Positions 8,013 to 15,973 of a stretch of 64,000 nt of DNA are shown here, in pieces. The translations under genes were made by a program, and so were the position numbers. This DNA is from Mycolicibacterium helvum (lineage in GTDB: Bacteria; Actinomycetota; Actinomycetes; Mycobacteriales; Mycobacteriaceae), in contig NZ_AP022596.1 of assembly GCF_010731895.1 (NCBI RefSeq), positions 1,612,001-1,676,000 of the forward strand, in the 5' to 3' direction. The notes beneath the pieces were generated by a model. That model was given only the letters and a program-made list of their open reading frames with translations, did not search any database and had not been told where the DNA came from. Each line of letters opens with the position of its first letter. Position 1 is the first letter of the stretch.

Positions 8013-8213
8013 AGCGCTGACGCGGACGCTCGTCGGCTGGCCGGCGAACGACTCGATGATTTCCGGATGGCTCACTTCACGGGGCCACTGCCGAAAGATC
8101 CCATCCTCGGCGGAGATGCCCGTACACGCGCACAGGGCAGGCTGGACCTTCAACGAAAGCTGGAGCAGGGCCTCTACGGACTGCCGCCGATGTCGGCCGA
8201 CCAAGCCACACAG
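8013..8213 (+). repeat. 201-bp direct repeat shared with 3856-4056, copy 2
   Basis: Nearly identical to 3856-4056. It starts mid-codon-block at AGCGCTGACGCGG and ends at ACACAG, where the variable C-terminus of the third cassette begins. It marks where an incomplete array gene was joined. Confidence 0.92.
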
Positions 8214-8771
8214 GCACTGGACGAAGGAGACCAATTCGGCCGCGTCGTTGCTGTGAAGCAAGCGATGAATGCGCTTACCAGCCAGGGCATGTCCGAGGAC
8301 GGCGCCAAATCGGTGATCAATGACTTGGTCCATAGAGCAAGCGATCTCACTGACTACACAGGACCGGCGTCCGCGGGCGTCGAAGCCTACGGCGAGCGGG
8401 TGCCCGGTGGGCGCCACGCGAAGCTGGAAGACCTGCTGTCACCGGCCGATGCGGAAAAGTGGGCACATATCGCCGGAAAAGTCGGACGAGTTGGCGACAT
8501 TATTCAACTCGGCACCGCAATCAGCGACCGCATCCAGGGCGGAAGCAACGAAGAGCTGGGCAGTGCTGTCGGCGGATTCGCAGGCGGCTCTGCGGCCGCG
8601 TGGGGAGCCGCAGCCGTCGCTGGGTCCTTCACCGGCCCCTGGACGACGGCGGCGATCGTAGTGGCGGCCAGTGTGGTGGGAAGCGGTGCTGGCGAACAGG
8701 TTGGCGGTGGCATCGGGTCGCTTTTCGACCCAGCATTGAGGTCTGCTGGCGGTGGTGGAGGGAGTTGGTAG
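8067..8771 (+). CDS. Array protein I: C-terminal cassette without the shared N-terminal half
   Basis: 234 residues from the ATG at 8067; the homologous frame is open from 7977. It corresponds to roughly residues 256 onward of array protein B, then has its own module (ALDEGDQFGRVVAVKQAMNA) and the characteristic Gly/Ala-rich hydrophobic end (GGFAGGSAAAWGAAAVAG, then GSGAGEQVGGGIGSLFD). It lacks the N-terminal hairpin and YxxxE secretion-like motif, so it is an orphan toxin-type C-terminus. It is followed at 2 nt by a small membrane protein with a good GGAGG site, so that pair is intact even though this gene is not. Confidence 0.6.
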   Translation: MAHFTGPLPKDPILGGDARTRAQGRLDLQRKLEQGLYGLPPMSADQATQALDEGDQFGRVVAVKQAMNALTSQGMSEDGAKSVINDLVHRASDLTDYTGPASAGVEAYGERVPGGRHAKLEDLLSPADAEKWAHIAGKVGRVGDIIQLGTAISDRIQGGSNEELGSAVGGFAGGSAAAWGAAAVAGSFTGPWTTAAIVVAASVVGSGAGEQVGGGIGSLFDPALRSAGGGGGSW

Positions 8772-8773
8772 TC

Positions 8774-9115
8774 ATGGCGCACACTTTGGGCTATGCCGGT
8801 TTGGCCGCAATAGTCGCGGGGGGAATTCTCAGCATGTTTCCGCTGTGGAGATCGGCGACTCTGTCGCCAGACTCGATCGAGCGCCGCGTCTACTGGACCG
8901 GGTGCGCAATTGGTATCACCCTGCTGTTCTGTTCTCAGATCCCCAACTGGGGCCAAGGAGTATTTTTCGCGCTCGGCACGGCTGTGGCCGTGCTGGCGAT
9001 TGCATTCCAGTGGACCAACCACATCAAAATCAATGGCCGAATCTATTCGGCCTTCAACAACAACCGTCGTCCCGACCGGCCGCCAGCACCGGCTCCCGAG
9101 AATGCGGATGATTGA
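8774..9115 (+). CDS. Small three-TM membrane protein J (putative immunity protein)
   Basis: 113 residues, ATG preceded by GGAGGGAG about 8 nt upstream inside the end of array protein I. Three hydrophobic segments (around 5-22, 41-60 and 66-84) and the family pattern ERRVYWTG, SQIPNWG and FQWTNHIKINGRI align with protein C (ERRFYWVTW, SLIPRG, FFRTNYIKLGGRI). The hydrophilic tail is Pro- and Asn-rich. It closes the array; the next gene is convergent. Immunity role is inferred from the repeated pairing only. Confidence 0.62.
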   Translation: MAHTLGYAGLAAIVAGGILSMFPLWRSATLSPDSIERRVYWTGCAIGITLLFCSQIPNWGQGVFFALGTAVAVLAIAFQWTNHIKINGRIYSAFNNNRRPDRPPAPAPENADD

Positions 9116-9204
9116 TCGCTCTGTCTTCGCAGCTGTCCTTCATGGCCTTCGCGACCCGGTTGCCCGGCACCACGCCCAAGAGGACGACGGCGAATAGTCG
9201 TCCG

Positions 9205-10044
9205 CTAATTCGTTCTGGCCAGACTCACCAGCAGCGAGACGATCACCCCGATGATCACCAGGCCGCCCCCGACAATGAGGCTGATGTTCAGCCACTGATG
9301 CATGCTGTCCTGCGCGGCGCCGACCATCACCTCGGCGATCCGCCGGATATCACCAGACGAATTGTTCAACACCGCGTCCAGGCGTCGGCGGCCGAATTCG
9401 ATTGCCGCCCAACCGGCAGCGCCCACCAGCAGAGCCGACACGCCGAGCCCCACGAGCATCTTGCCCCGACTGCGGGCCACGAAAAGGGTGAGCAGGGCGA
9501 ACAGCCCGGCCACCACCGCGGCGCCGACGCTGACCCACGGGCCGAAGGTCGCGACCGGACGTAACGCGCCGGGCCGCAATGCCGCAGGCGCATTGTCAGT
9601 CAACGGGATTGGTAGAGACGACGGCAGCGTGACGTTGTAGTCGCTGAGCGTCTCTTTGAACGCGGCGTCCGAGAGCATCGGCGCGGCGTCGATCACCCAC
9701 CGGCCTTGCGAGTCGACACTGGAACGGACCCGGTCGGTGAACAACCAGCGGTGCGCGAAGCGATTCGCCTGCGCGAACTGTCCTGGGAACGTCGAACTCG
9801 CGGTGTAAGCGGCAGCGACCAGACTCACCGTCCCGGTGTTCACGCTGGTACCCAGTCGGCCCACCTGCGAGGTCAGCTCCGAAGCCATCGCCGACTGCAA
9901 CCCGGGATCGGCCGCCGCCTTCTGCGCCAGCGCTGCGTAGCCGTCCTCGTCGACCAGGTGTTGCTGCACCCAGGCCGCCGGCAGGGCGACCGCCAACAAG
10001 AGCGTCGTGACGAGCCACATCAGCAGCGTCGTCGCGAACCGCAC
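9205..10044 (-). CDS. Conserved mycobacterial membrane protein, four TM segments
   Basis: 279 residues, GTG start. One N-terminal hydrophobic segment (LLMWLVTTLLLAVALPAAWV) is followed by a ~140-residue extracytoplasmic region with VDEDGYAALAQKAA. Three C-terminal membrane spans lie at about 175-195, 200-220 and 250-275. The layout of one anchor, a helical external domain and a TM cluster is common in uncharacterised actinobacterial envelope proteins. It lies 28 nt downstream of ppk2 on the same strand, so it is probably co-transcribed. No motif gives a biochemical function. Confidence 0.7.
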   Translation of the reverse strand: MRFATTLLMWLVTTLLLAVALPAAWVQQHLVDEDGYAALAQKAAADPGLQSAMASELTSQVGRLGTSVNTGTVSLVAAAYTASSTFPGQFAQANRFAHRWLFTDRVRSSVDSQGRWVIDAAPMLSDAAFKETLSDYNVTLPSSLPIPLTDNAPAALRPGALRPVATFGPWVSVGAAVVAGLFALLTLFVARSRGKMLVGLGVSALLVGAAGWAAIEFGRRRLDAVLNNSSGDIRRIAEVMVGAAQDSMHQWLNISLIVGGGLVIIGVIVSLLVSLARTN

Positions 10045-10072
10045 GCGTCCTCCTCTACGGGGACGCGACGCC

Positions 10073-10930
10073 TCAGTCGGAGTGCGTTGCGCGGCCCACG
10101 ATCAACGGGTCGGGCTGGCCGACCACCTCATGGTCTTTGTTGTCGTAGTTGAACTTACTCAGCACGTGGCGCATCGCGTTGATCCGCGCGCGTTTCTTGT
10201 CGTTGCTTTTGATGACGGTCCACGGCGCAATCTCGGTGTCCGTCCAGGCGAACATGTCTTCCTTGGCCGAGGTGTAATCGTGCCACTTGTCCAGGGACGC
10301 CAGATCGGTCGGCGACAGTTTCCACTGCCGAACGGGATCGACCTGACGGATGGTAAACCGGGTGCGCTGCTCGCTCGAGGACACCGAGAACCACAACTTC
10401 GTCAGGCTGATGCCGTCGTTGACCAGCATCTGCTCGAACAGCGGCGCCTGCCGGATGAACTCGGCGTGCTGCTTGGGCGTGCAGTACCCCATCACCCGTT
10501 CCACCCCGGCGCGGTTGTACCAGGACCGGTCGAACATCACGATCTCGCCGGCTGCCGGCAGATGGTTGACGTAGCGCTGGAAGTACCACTGGGTGCGTTC
10601 CTTCTCGGTCGGCTTCTCCAGTGCCACGACCCGTGCGCCTCTCGGGTTGAGGTGTTCCATGAAGCGCTTGATGGTGCCGCCCTTACCGGCAGCGTCGCGT
10701 CCCTCGAACACCAAGACGTGCCGCAGCCCGTGGGCCTGGCTCCACTTCTGCAGCTTCAGCAGCTCGATCTGCAGCAGCCGCTTCTGCTCCTCGTACTCGT
10801 TGCGGGACATCCGATGCTCGTACGGGTAGTTCTCCCGCCACGTGTCGACGGCCAGCCCGGCTGCATCAAGCAGCACGGGGTCGTCGTCATCGTCGTCAAA
10901 AACTGTGAAGCCGTTGCTCTCGAGTGACAC
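10073..10930 (-). CDS. ppk2: Polyphosphate kinase 2
   Basis: 285 residues, GTG start. The PPK2 family moves phosphate between polyphosphate and nucleoside diphosphates. Motifs visible: Walker A GRDAAGKGG (about residue 77-85), the lid-region arginines, and the Walker B-type segment EIVMFDRSWYNRAGVERVMG with FDRSWYNR typical of class I PPK2. The N-terminal run FDDDDDDP is acidic and low complexity. Length agrees with M. tuberculosis Rv3232c (about 295). It heads a two-gene unit with the downstream membrane protein. Confidence 0.93.
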   Translation of the reverse strand: MSLESNGFTVFDDDDDDPVLLDAAGLAVDTWRENYPYEHRMSRNEYEEQKRLLQIELLKLQKWSQAHGLRHVLVFEGRDAAGKGGTIKRFMEHLNPRGARVVALEKPTEKERTQWYFQRYVNHLPAAGEIVMFDRSWYNRAGVERVMGYCTPKQHAEFIRQAPLFEQMLVNDGISLTKLWFSVSSSEQRTRFTIRQVDPVRQWKLSPTDLASLDKWHDYTSAKEDMFAWTDTEIAPWTVIKSNDKKRARINAMRHVLSKFNYDNKDHEVVGQPDPLIVGRATHSD

Positions 10931-10993
10931 GCGCGGAAATTATCAGCGGCAGGCAAACCCGGGGTGACGTCGCGGTGAACGGCGGATCGCAGT

Positions 10994-12196
10994 TCAGGCT
11001 GCGCCAGAATTACCCCGCGCGGACCCACCCTTGCCGCCCGTCGAACCGCCGTCGGACTTGGCGGCTTGACCCTGCTTCGCCGACTTGTGCTCCGGACCCG
11101 CCGCCTTGAGGCTCGGACGCACCCGCACGTGGGCTTTCGGAGTTTCCGCTTTCTGGTCGGCCGACGTCGTCGAAACATCGCTCGCAGCACTGTCTTTGGC
11201 TTTCGCCGCCGCCGACGCCGGAGTGGCCGAAGCCGCCGCCGCAGCCGAAGGGAACGGCGTCGGCGTGATCGGGGCCGGCAGGTTGCTCAACAAGCCGTCG
11301 ACGGCGCTAACGAAGCCGTTGTAGAGGTTCCAGGCCAACCCGTCCTGGGCGCCTGGTGCGCTCTCCCCGATCGGGGACGGCAGGTAGAAGAACGGCTTGG
11401 CAATGTCGCGCGCCACGTTGCCCAGCAGGCCCGCGCCCAAGTTCGGATCGAACACGTTGTACACCAGGTTGCTCAGCAGCCCGGGAATCTCGGACGGGTT
11501 CTGGATGGCCGATTCGACCGTCGCTTCGAGATCACCGGGCACATAGGCGGCCCAGTAGGCGACGTCCGCGGCCAGGAACACCGGAAGCCCGAGGGTGCTC
11601 TGCACGGCGTACACCAAGCGGCCGGGGACCGTGCTGTACATGACCGCCAGCGAGTCGACGGCCGCGGTCGGGTCGGGCAGGTTGGCGAAGGCATCGTTGA
11701 TGCCGTCGGCTAGGCCGTTGATCGCGTCCGAGACATTCGTGCTCAGCGGCGCAGGCAGAAGTGCGGCCAACTGCTGGAGCACGTAGGCGTTCGTGTACCA
11801 GGCGTAGGTGTAGTTGGGGTAGTTGTCCGACGGGTTGAGGTACAGCTGCGCGATGTAGCTGAGCACGCTGCCGATCGCGGCCGGATTCTGCACCGCGGCC
11901 AGCGCCGCGAACACCGGGTTCCACGGCACGCCCTGACCGAAATCGCTGTCGTCGGTGTAGAAGTTAAGTCCCAGAACACCATCCGTGGCGATCACGGCTG
12001 CGTTGGCGACGGCGTTAACCGCGTCTCCGAAGTTGTACAACACGTCGGTCACTACCGAGGTGTTCCGCACCGCGATATTGCTCAGCGTCAACGTCGCCTC
12101 AGGCGCGGCACCGACCATCGCGGGTGTGGTGGCGACCACGCCAGCGGTCAGCAGGGCTGCGGCGAGTTTGGTATGTGGACGCACAGTAATGGACAT
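10994..12196 (-). CDS. Secreted/surface protein with signal peptide and Ala/Lys-rich tail, unknown function
   Basis: 400 residues from the ATG at 12196, chosen because GGGGGG sits 5 nt upstream and a signal peptide follows at once (KLAAALLTAGVVATTPAMVGAA). The mature part is rich in Ala, Asn, Leu and Tyr, with no cysteine-based or catalytic motif (VLSYIAQLYLNPSDNYPNY, AYWAAYVPGDLE). It resembles the extracellular region of many mycobacterial PE/PPE-like or 'hypothetical' exported proteins but lacks PE or PPE signatures. The final ~70 residues are a disordered Ala/Lys/Ser/Gly tail. Exported location is well supported; role unknown. Confidence 0.7.
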   Translation of the reverse strand: MSITVRPHTKLAAALLTAGVVATTPAMVGAAPEATLTLSNIAVRNTSVVTDVLYNFGDAVNAVANAAVIATDGVLGLNFYTDDSDFGQGVPWNPVFAALAAVQNPAAIGSVLSYIAQLYLNPSDNYPNYTYAWYTNAYVLQQLAALLPAPLSTNVSDAINGLADGINDAFANLPDPTAAVDSLAVMYSTVPGRLVYAVQSTLGLPVFLAADVAYWAAYVPGDLEATVESAIQNPSEIPGLLSNLVYNVFDPNLGAGLLGNVARDIAKPFFYLPSPIGESAPGAQDGLAWNLYNGFVSAVDGLLSNLPAPITPTPFPSAAAAASATPASAAAKAKDSAASDVSTTSADQKAETPKAHVRVRPSLKAAGPEHKSAKQGQAAKSDGGSTGGKGGSARGNSGAA

Positions 12197-12263
12197 GGAT
12201 CCCCCCGAATCTGTTGGTACGGCAATCACCGTTACGGCAGCATCGCATGCATTGACGAGCGCG

Positions 12264-12752
12264 TCAACGACATCGGTCGATGACAGCAAACCCGCTGCAC
12301 ACGATCGCGCTGCCGAGCAGCAGACCGCCGATGGCGTCGGTGAAGTAGTGGTAGGTCACCGCCTGGCCGAGCATCCCCAGCAGCGCCCAAACGATAGCCA
12401 CGGCAACGATCCATCGCCGCGCACCCACGACCACGATCAGCACGCCCAGGGCTACCACCATCAGCGTCGTATGTCCGCTGGGATAGGCGAGCGCACCACC
12501 TTTCTCCCGGCCGAACCAGTCCTTGAACAACCGCGTAAACCACACGGCGACCACAGGAGTCGCCACGACGAGCACCGCCAGCAGCCATCGCTGACGATAG
12601 ACGGCCAACGCCAGTGCGCCGATCAGGATCACCGCGATCGTGCGCTGATCGGTGAAGAACAGCAGCCAGCCCAGCCCGCTGCCGCGGGCACGCTGGAACC
12701 AGTCGTCGATCGGCGTCGACCCAGTGCCTACTGCCCAGCCGAGCAGCGCCAT
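12264..12752 (-). CDS. PAP2-family membrane phosphatase
   Basis: 162 residues from the only ATG; the frame is open further up without a usual start. Phosphatidic acid phosphatase motifs are present: KDWFGREKG, PSGHTT and YHYFTDAIGG, giving the catalytic His pair. Five to six hydrophobic segments place it in the membrane, with activity on lipid phosphates or undecaprenyl/decaprenyl diphosphate. Lys in the third position of the first motif (REKG instead of RPRP) is a deviation. It starts about 45 nt after the DinB gene end on the same strand. Confidence 0.85.
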   Translation of the reverse strand: MALLGWAVGTGSTPIDDWFQRARGSGLGWLLFFTDQRTIAVILIGALALAVYRQRWLLAVLVVATPVVAVWFTRLFKDWFGREKGGALAYPSGHTTLMVVALGVLIVVVGARRWIVAVAIVWALLGMLGQAVTYHYFTDAIGGLLLGSAIVCSGFAVIDRCR

Positions 12753-12796
12753 GGCCGCCAGACCGAACGGCGGCCACCACCGAACGACGTTGGTGG

Positions 12797-13321
12797 TCAG
12801 CGGGCGATGCCCCGCACGTACGCCGCCTGGCCGAGATGCTGAGCGCAGTCATCAATGATGCTGACCAACCGGACGCTCGCCGTCACTGGCGGATTCCAGT
12901 TCGTGTCGACCACCCGGGCGAGCTCGTCGGTGGTGACGCTGGCGATGTATTCCAGCGTCGCCTTGTGCACGGCGTGGTAGTAGCCGGCCAGCAGATCGGC
13001 GGGCACGCGAACCTTGCCCACATCGTCAGGGGTGTGCCCGTAGCCGTGCGCGTCACGCGGCAGGTCCAGTCCGAATTGGTCCACCCAGCCGCCGGAGAAC
13101 CACACCTGATCGGTTCCGGCGATATCGGCAAGCTGGGCGTCCTGAACGCGGGCGCTGTGCCAGATCAGCCAGGCGATGCTGTTGGCCGTCGCGGTCGGCC
13201 GGAAGAACGAGACATCGTCGGTCAGATCGTCGGTGAGGTCGTTGACGTGTTCGATGATGCGGGCGAAGGCGTCCCGTAGCAGTTCGCGGGCGGCGTTCGC
13301 ATCGGACAGTGAGTCAGTCAT
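12797..13321 (-). CDS. DinB/DUF664-type putative mycothiol-dependent enzyme
   Basis: 174 residues from the ATG at 13321; the open frame upstream is shadow of the VOC gene. A four-helix DinB-type bundle is expected. Metal ligand candidates are the His in IAWLIWHSARVQDAQ, the His in GYYHAVHKATLEYI and the His in DDCAQHLGQAAYV, matching the usual three-His pattern. Such actinobacterial proteins are thought to act with mycothiol on electrophilic substrates. It lies 10 nt from the VOC gene and is co-directional with it, a common pairing of two small detoxification-type metalloenzymes. Confidence 0.8.
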   Translation of the reverse strand: MTDSLSDANAARELLRDAFARIIEHVNDLTDDLTDDVSFFRPTATANSIAWLIWHSARVQDAQLADIAGTDQVWFSGGWVDQFGLDLPRDAHGYGHTPDDVGKVRVPADLLAGYYHAVHKATLEYIASVTTDELARVVDTNWNPPVTASVRLVSIIDDCAQHLGQAAYVRGIAR

Positions 13322-13331
13322 GGGGCTGACG

Positions 13332-13718
13332 CTACGCGCCGTGAAAAACCGCCTCGACGTTGTTGCCGTCGGGGTCTCGGACGAAGGCGCCATAGTAGCC
13401 AGGGTGGTATTCGGGCCACAGCCGCGGAGCGTGCAGTGACTCGGCACCCAAGTCCAGCGCGGCATCGTAGAAGGCCTTGACCGCGTCGACGTCGGCCGCG
13501 GCGAACGCGATGTGCACCTCACGGTTGGGGCCGGAAGCATCGTCGGCCGCGGCATCGGAGATCCAGAAGTCTGGCTTGCCGTCCCGGCCGTAACCGACGG
13601 CGACGTCGAAGTCCATCTGTCGCGTAAAGCCGAGGACACCGAGCACGGCGTCGTAGAACTCCTTGGACTTGGCCCAATGGCTGCAGTTGATTCCGAAGTG
13701 ATCGATCACAGCGTCCAT
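13332..13718 (-). CDS. Glyoxalase/VOC-superfamily protein
   Basis: 128 residues with the paired beta-alpha-beta-beta-beta modules of the vicinal oxygen chelate fold. VIDHFGINCSHWAKSKEFYDAVL gives the first metal His region, EVHIAFAA a second and YYGAFVRDPDGNNVEAVFH the C-terminal signature with Glu. Substrate unknown. Short gap to the DinB-type gene indicates a two-gene operon. It is divergent from the amidohydrolase at 13745, with only 26 nt between starts. Confidence 0.88.
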   Translation of the reverse strand: MDAVIDHFGINCSHWAKSKEFYDAVLGVLGFTRQMDFDVAVGYGRDGKPDFWISDAAADDASGPNREVHIAFAAADVDAVKAFYDAALDLGAESLHAPRLWPEYHPGYYGAFVRDPDGNNVEAVFHGA

Positions 13719-13744
13719 ACTGTCAGCCGCCGTAATCTGAGCGC

Positions 13745-15472
13745 ATGAGTTACGACTTGGTCATCCGCAACGGCACGATCGTCGACGGCTTGGGCGGCCA
13801 GCCCTACTCCGGTGACGTCGCCGTGTCCGGCGGCGTCATCGTCGCGGTGGGCACCGTTGACGGGGCGGGGGCCCGCGAGATCGACGCGACCGGACTGCTC
13901 GTGACACCGGGATTCGTCGACCTCCACACCCACTACGACGGGCAGGCGATCTGGTCGGATCGGCTCACGCCGTCGTCGGCCCACGGGGTCACGACGGCAC
14001 TGATGGGCAACTGCGGGGTGGGGTTCGCGCCGTGCCGCGCCGAAGACCATGACGTGCTGGTGGACCTGATGGCCGGCGTGGAGGACATCCCCGGTGTGGT
14101 GATGGTCGACGGTCTGCCGTGGAACTGGCAGACATTCCCGGAATTTCTCGACGCCCTGGACTCCGGGCGGCGAGACATCGACGTGGCGGCACTGTTACCG
14201 CATTCCCCGCTGCGGGTCTATGTCATGGGCCAGCGCGGAGTGGACCGCGAACCGGCTACGGCCGAGGATCTGGCACAGATGCGGAAGCTGGCCGCCGAGG
14301 CTGTCTCTGTCGGGGCGCTCGGGTTCGCATCGTCGCGGCTGACGATTCACAAGTCCGAGAGCGGCAAGCCGATCCCGAGCTATGACGCCGCTCAGTCCGA
14401 GATCGAGGCGATCGCCCGCGGCGTCGACGACGCCGGTGGCGGCCTGATCCAATTCGTCCCCGATCTGGTTGCCGGTGACTACGAGCCCGCGCTGCGGACG
14501 GTATTCGAGGTGGCCGCCGAGGTGGGCCTGCCTGTCACGTTCACCCTTGCGGTCGGCAATGCCGGCGAGCCGTACTTCCTCGACGCGCTGACCATGGTGG
14601 AGAAGGCCAATGCCGACGGCGGTGATGTCACCGCGCAGATCTTCCCGCGCCCAGTCGGGCTGGTGATCGGGCTCGAGCTGAGCGGCAATCCGTTCGTGCT
14701 CTATCCCAGCTACCAGGAGATCGCGGGGTTGCCGCTGGCCGAGCGAGTCGCCGAGATGCGTAAACCCGAAGTGCGCGAACGTATTCTGGCCGACAAGCCG
14801 GGCGGCACTGGTCATCCGTTGATGTTTGCCGTGCAGGCGTGGGATTACATCTATCCCCTCGGTGAACCGCCGAACTACGAGCCCGACCCGTCGACGTCGA
14901 TCGCCGCCCGCGCCCGGGCGCGTGGCGTGAGCCCGCTGGAAGAGGCCTACGACCGCGTGCTGGACGACGACGGCCACGCGATGTTGTTGGTGACACTGGC
15001 CAACTTCCGCGACAACTCGTTGGACACCGTGGCCGAGCTGCTGCCGCGCGAGGACGTCATCCTCGGGCTGGGCGACGGCGGCGCGCACTACGGCATGATC
15101 TGCGACGCCAGCTTCCCGACCTACCTGCTGACGCATTGGGTACGCGACCGCGCGACGGGACGGCTGAGCCTGGCCGCGGCCGTCCGGGAGTTGACGTCGG
15201 TGCCGGCCCGGGTTGCCGGGCTGGCCGATCGTGGCCGAATTGCGTTGGGCTACAAGGCCGATCTGAACGTTATCGACCATGCGGCGCTGACCCTGCACCG
15301 GCCGGTGATCGCCCGCGATCTGCCCGGCGGTGGACGTCGGCTCGACCAGACCGCCGACGGCTATGTGGCGACGATCGTCACCGGTGAGGTGATCACCGAG
15401 AACGGCGTGCCCACCGCGGCGCGGCCCGGGAAGCTGATCCGCGGGCGTCAACCCGCGCCGGTAGGCACATGA
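13745..15472 (+). CDS. N-acyl-D-amino-acid deacylase/D-aminoacylase-type amidohydrolase
   Basis: 575 residues, typical for this branch of the amidohydrolase superfamily. The N-terminal part carries the small beta domain (LVIRNGTIVDGLGGQPY) and then the metal-binding HxH in VDLHTHYDGQ at about residue 60. ALMGNCGVGFAPC is a hallmark of D-aminoacylases, whose Cys lies near the metal site. The distal catalytic Asp is in LGLGDGGAHYGM. The C-terminus LGYKADLNVIDH returns to the beta domain. Physiological substrate is uncertain. Its stop overlaps the ATG of a 38-codon ORF. Confidence 0.88.
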   Translation: MSYDLVIRNGTIVDGLGGQPYSGDVAVSGGVIVAVGTVDGAGAREIDATGLLVTPGFVDLHTHYDGQAIWSDRLTPSSAHGVTTALMGNCGVGFAPCRAEDHDVLVDLMAGVEDIPGVVMVDGLPWNWQTFPEFLDALDSGRRDIDVAALLPHSPLRVYVMGQRGVDREPATAEDLAQMRKLAAEAVSVGALGFASSRLTIHKSESGKPIPSYDAAQSEIEAIARGVDDAGGGLIQFVPDLVAGDYEPALRTVFEVAAEVGLPVTFTLAVGNAGEPYFLDALTMVEKANADGGDVTAQIFPRPVGLVIGLELSGNPFVLYPSYQEIAGLPLAERVAEMRKPEVRERILADKPGGTGHPLMFAVQAWDYIYPLGEPPNYEPDPSTSIAARARARGVSPLEEAYDRVLDDDGHAMLLVTLANFRDNSLDTVAELLPREDVILGLGDGGAHYGMICDASFPTYLLTHWVRDRATGRLSLAAAVRELTSVPARVAGLADRGRIALGYKADLNVIDHAALTLHRPVIARDLPGGGRRLDQTADGYVATIVTGEVITENGVPTAARPGKLIRGRQPAPVGT

Positions 15473-15585
15473 GCCGGGTTCAGCCACTGGCCGAGCCGTG
15501 GAGCCCCCAGGACGCCACCGATCCGCGGTGGAGCGCCGATGAGCGCACGCTCATCGTCGTGACTTGTCCGCACGTGAACCCATGA
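15469..15585 (+). CDS. Short coupled ORF, 38 residues, unknown
   Basis: The ATG overlaps the amidohydrolase stop (ATGA) and its own stop overlaps the ATG of the PNPOx-like gene (ATGA). This chain of start-stop overlaps suggests real, coupled translation. The peptide starts SRVQPLAEPWSPQDA and ends VVTCPHVNP; no signal peptide or membrane segment. The N-terminus faintly resembles carboxymuconolactone decarboxylase-type proteins, so it could be a remnant of such a gene. It may simply be a translational link. Confidence 0.45.
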   Translation: MSRVQPLAEPWSPQDATDPRWSADERTLIVVTCPHVNP

Positions 15586-15914
15586 GCATCAAGGTCGATC
15601 TCGATCAGCTCGCCGGCACCCTGGGCGACTACCTGCTCGGCTACTTGATCACCGTGAGCGACGACCACCGCGCGCACACCGTAGCCGTGGATGCCCGGCT
15701 CAATGACGGCGTGCTGGATCTCGGCGCGGTCGGCAACAGCACCCGCCGCAACACGCTGGCCCACCCCGACGTGACGGTTCTGTGGCCGCCGCGCGAACCG
15801 GGCGGGTACACCCTGATTGTCGATGGGCGAGGCGAATTCGTCGCCGATTCGCTGCGGGTGATCCCACAGCGAGCGGTGCTACACCGACCGGCCGTGCCTG
15901 GTGTCCCGCTCTAG
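15582..15914 (+). CDS. Pyridoxamine 5'-phosphate oxidase-like (F420/FMN split-barrel) protein
   Basis: 110 residues of split-barrel fold sequence: SDDHRAHTVAVDARL, GAVGNSTRRNTLAHPDVTVLWPP and GYTLIVDGRGEF, followed by IPQRAVLHRPA. Related actinobacterial proteins of this type run to about 135-140 residues and often end with a Cys-containing DCVPL. Here the end is shortened to VPGVPL, so the cofactor/metal tail looks internally contracted. The stop lies 8 bp before the palindromic repeat at 15923. It probably binds FMN or F420; the reaction is unknown. Confidence 0.75.
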   Translation: MSIKVDLDQLAGTLGDYLLGYLITVSDDHRAHTVAVDARLNDGVLDLGAVGNSTRRNTLAHPDVTVLWPPREPGGYTLIVDGRGEFVADSLRVIPQRAVLHRPAVPGVPL

Positions 15915-15922
15915 CCGCCGAC

Positions 15923-15973
15923 TGTGGGGTTTCATCCGCAACACGCCGCTAACCGCGGATAAGAATGCACACT
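15923..15973. repeat. Palindromic repeat element, left copy
   Basis: About 50 bp able to fold: ATCCGC (15934) pairs with GCGGAT (15955), around AACACGCCGCTAACC. It shares TTTCATNCGCAACACGCCGC with the right copy at 16905-16957, in the opposite orientation, so the two copies bracket the DUF559 gene as inverted repeats. It could also work as a terminator between the convergent genes. Confidence 0.7.

Noticed and set aside
7471..8256. 261-residue open frame running across DUF2563 copy G and the cassette I joint
   Set aside because: It reads the DUF2563 and repeat sequences in the wrong frame; only the stretch 7840-8012 might be real coding remnant.
13745..15585. Dihydropyrimidinase or urease alpha as alternative for the amidohydrolase
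   Set aside because: The GNCGVGFAPC segment and length fit D-aminoacylase-type proteins, and no carboxylated Lys motif or urease partners are seen.
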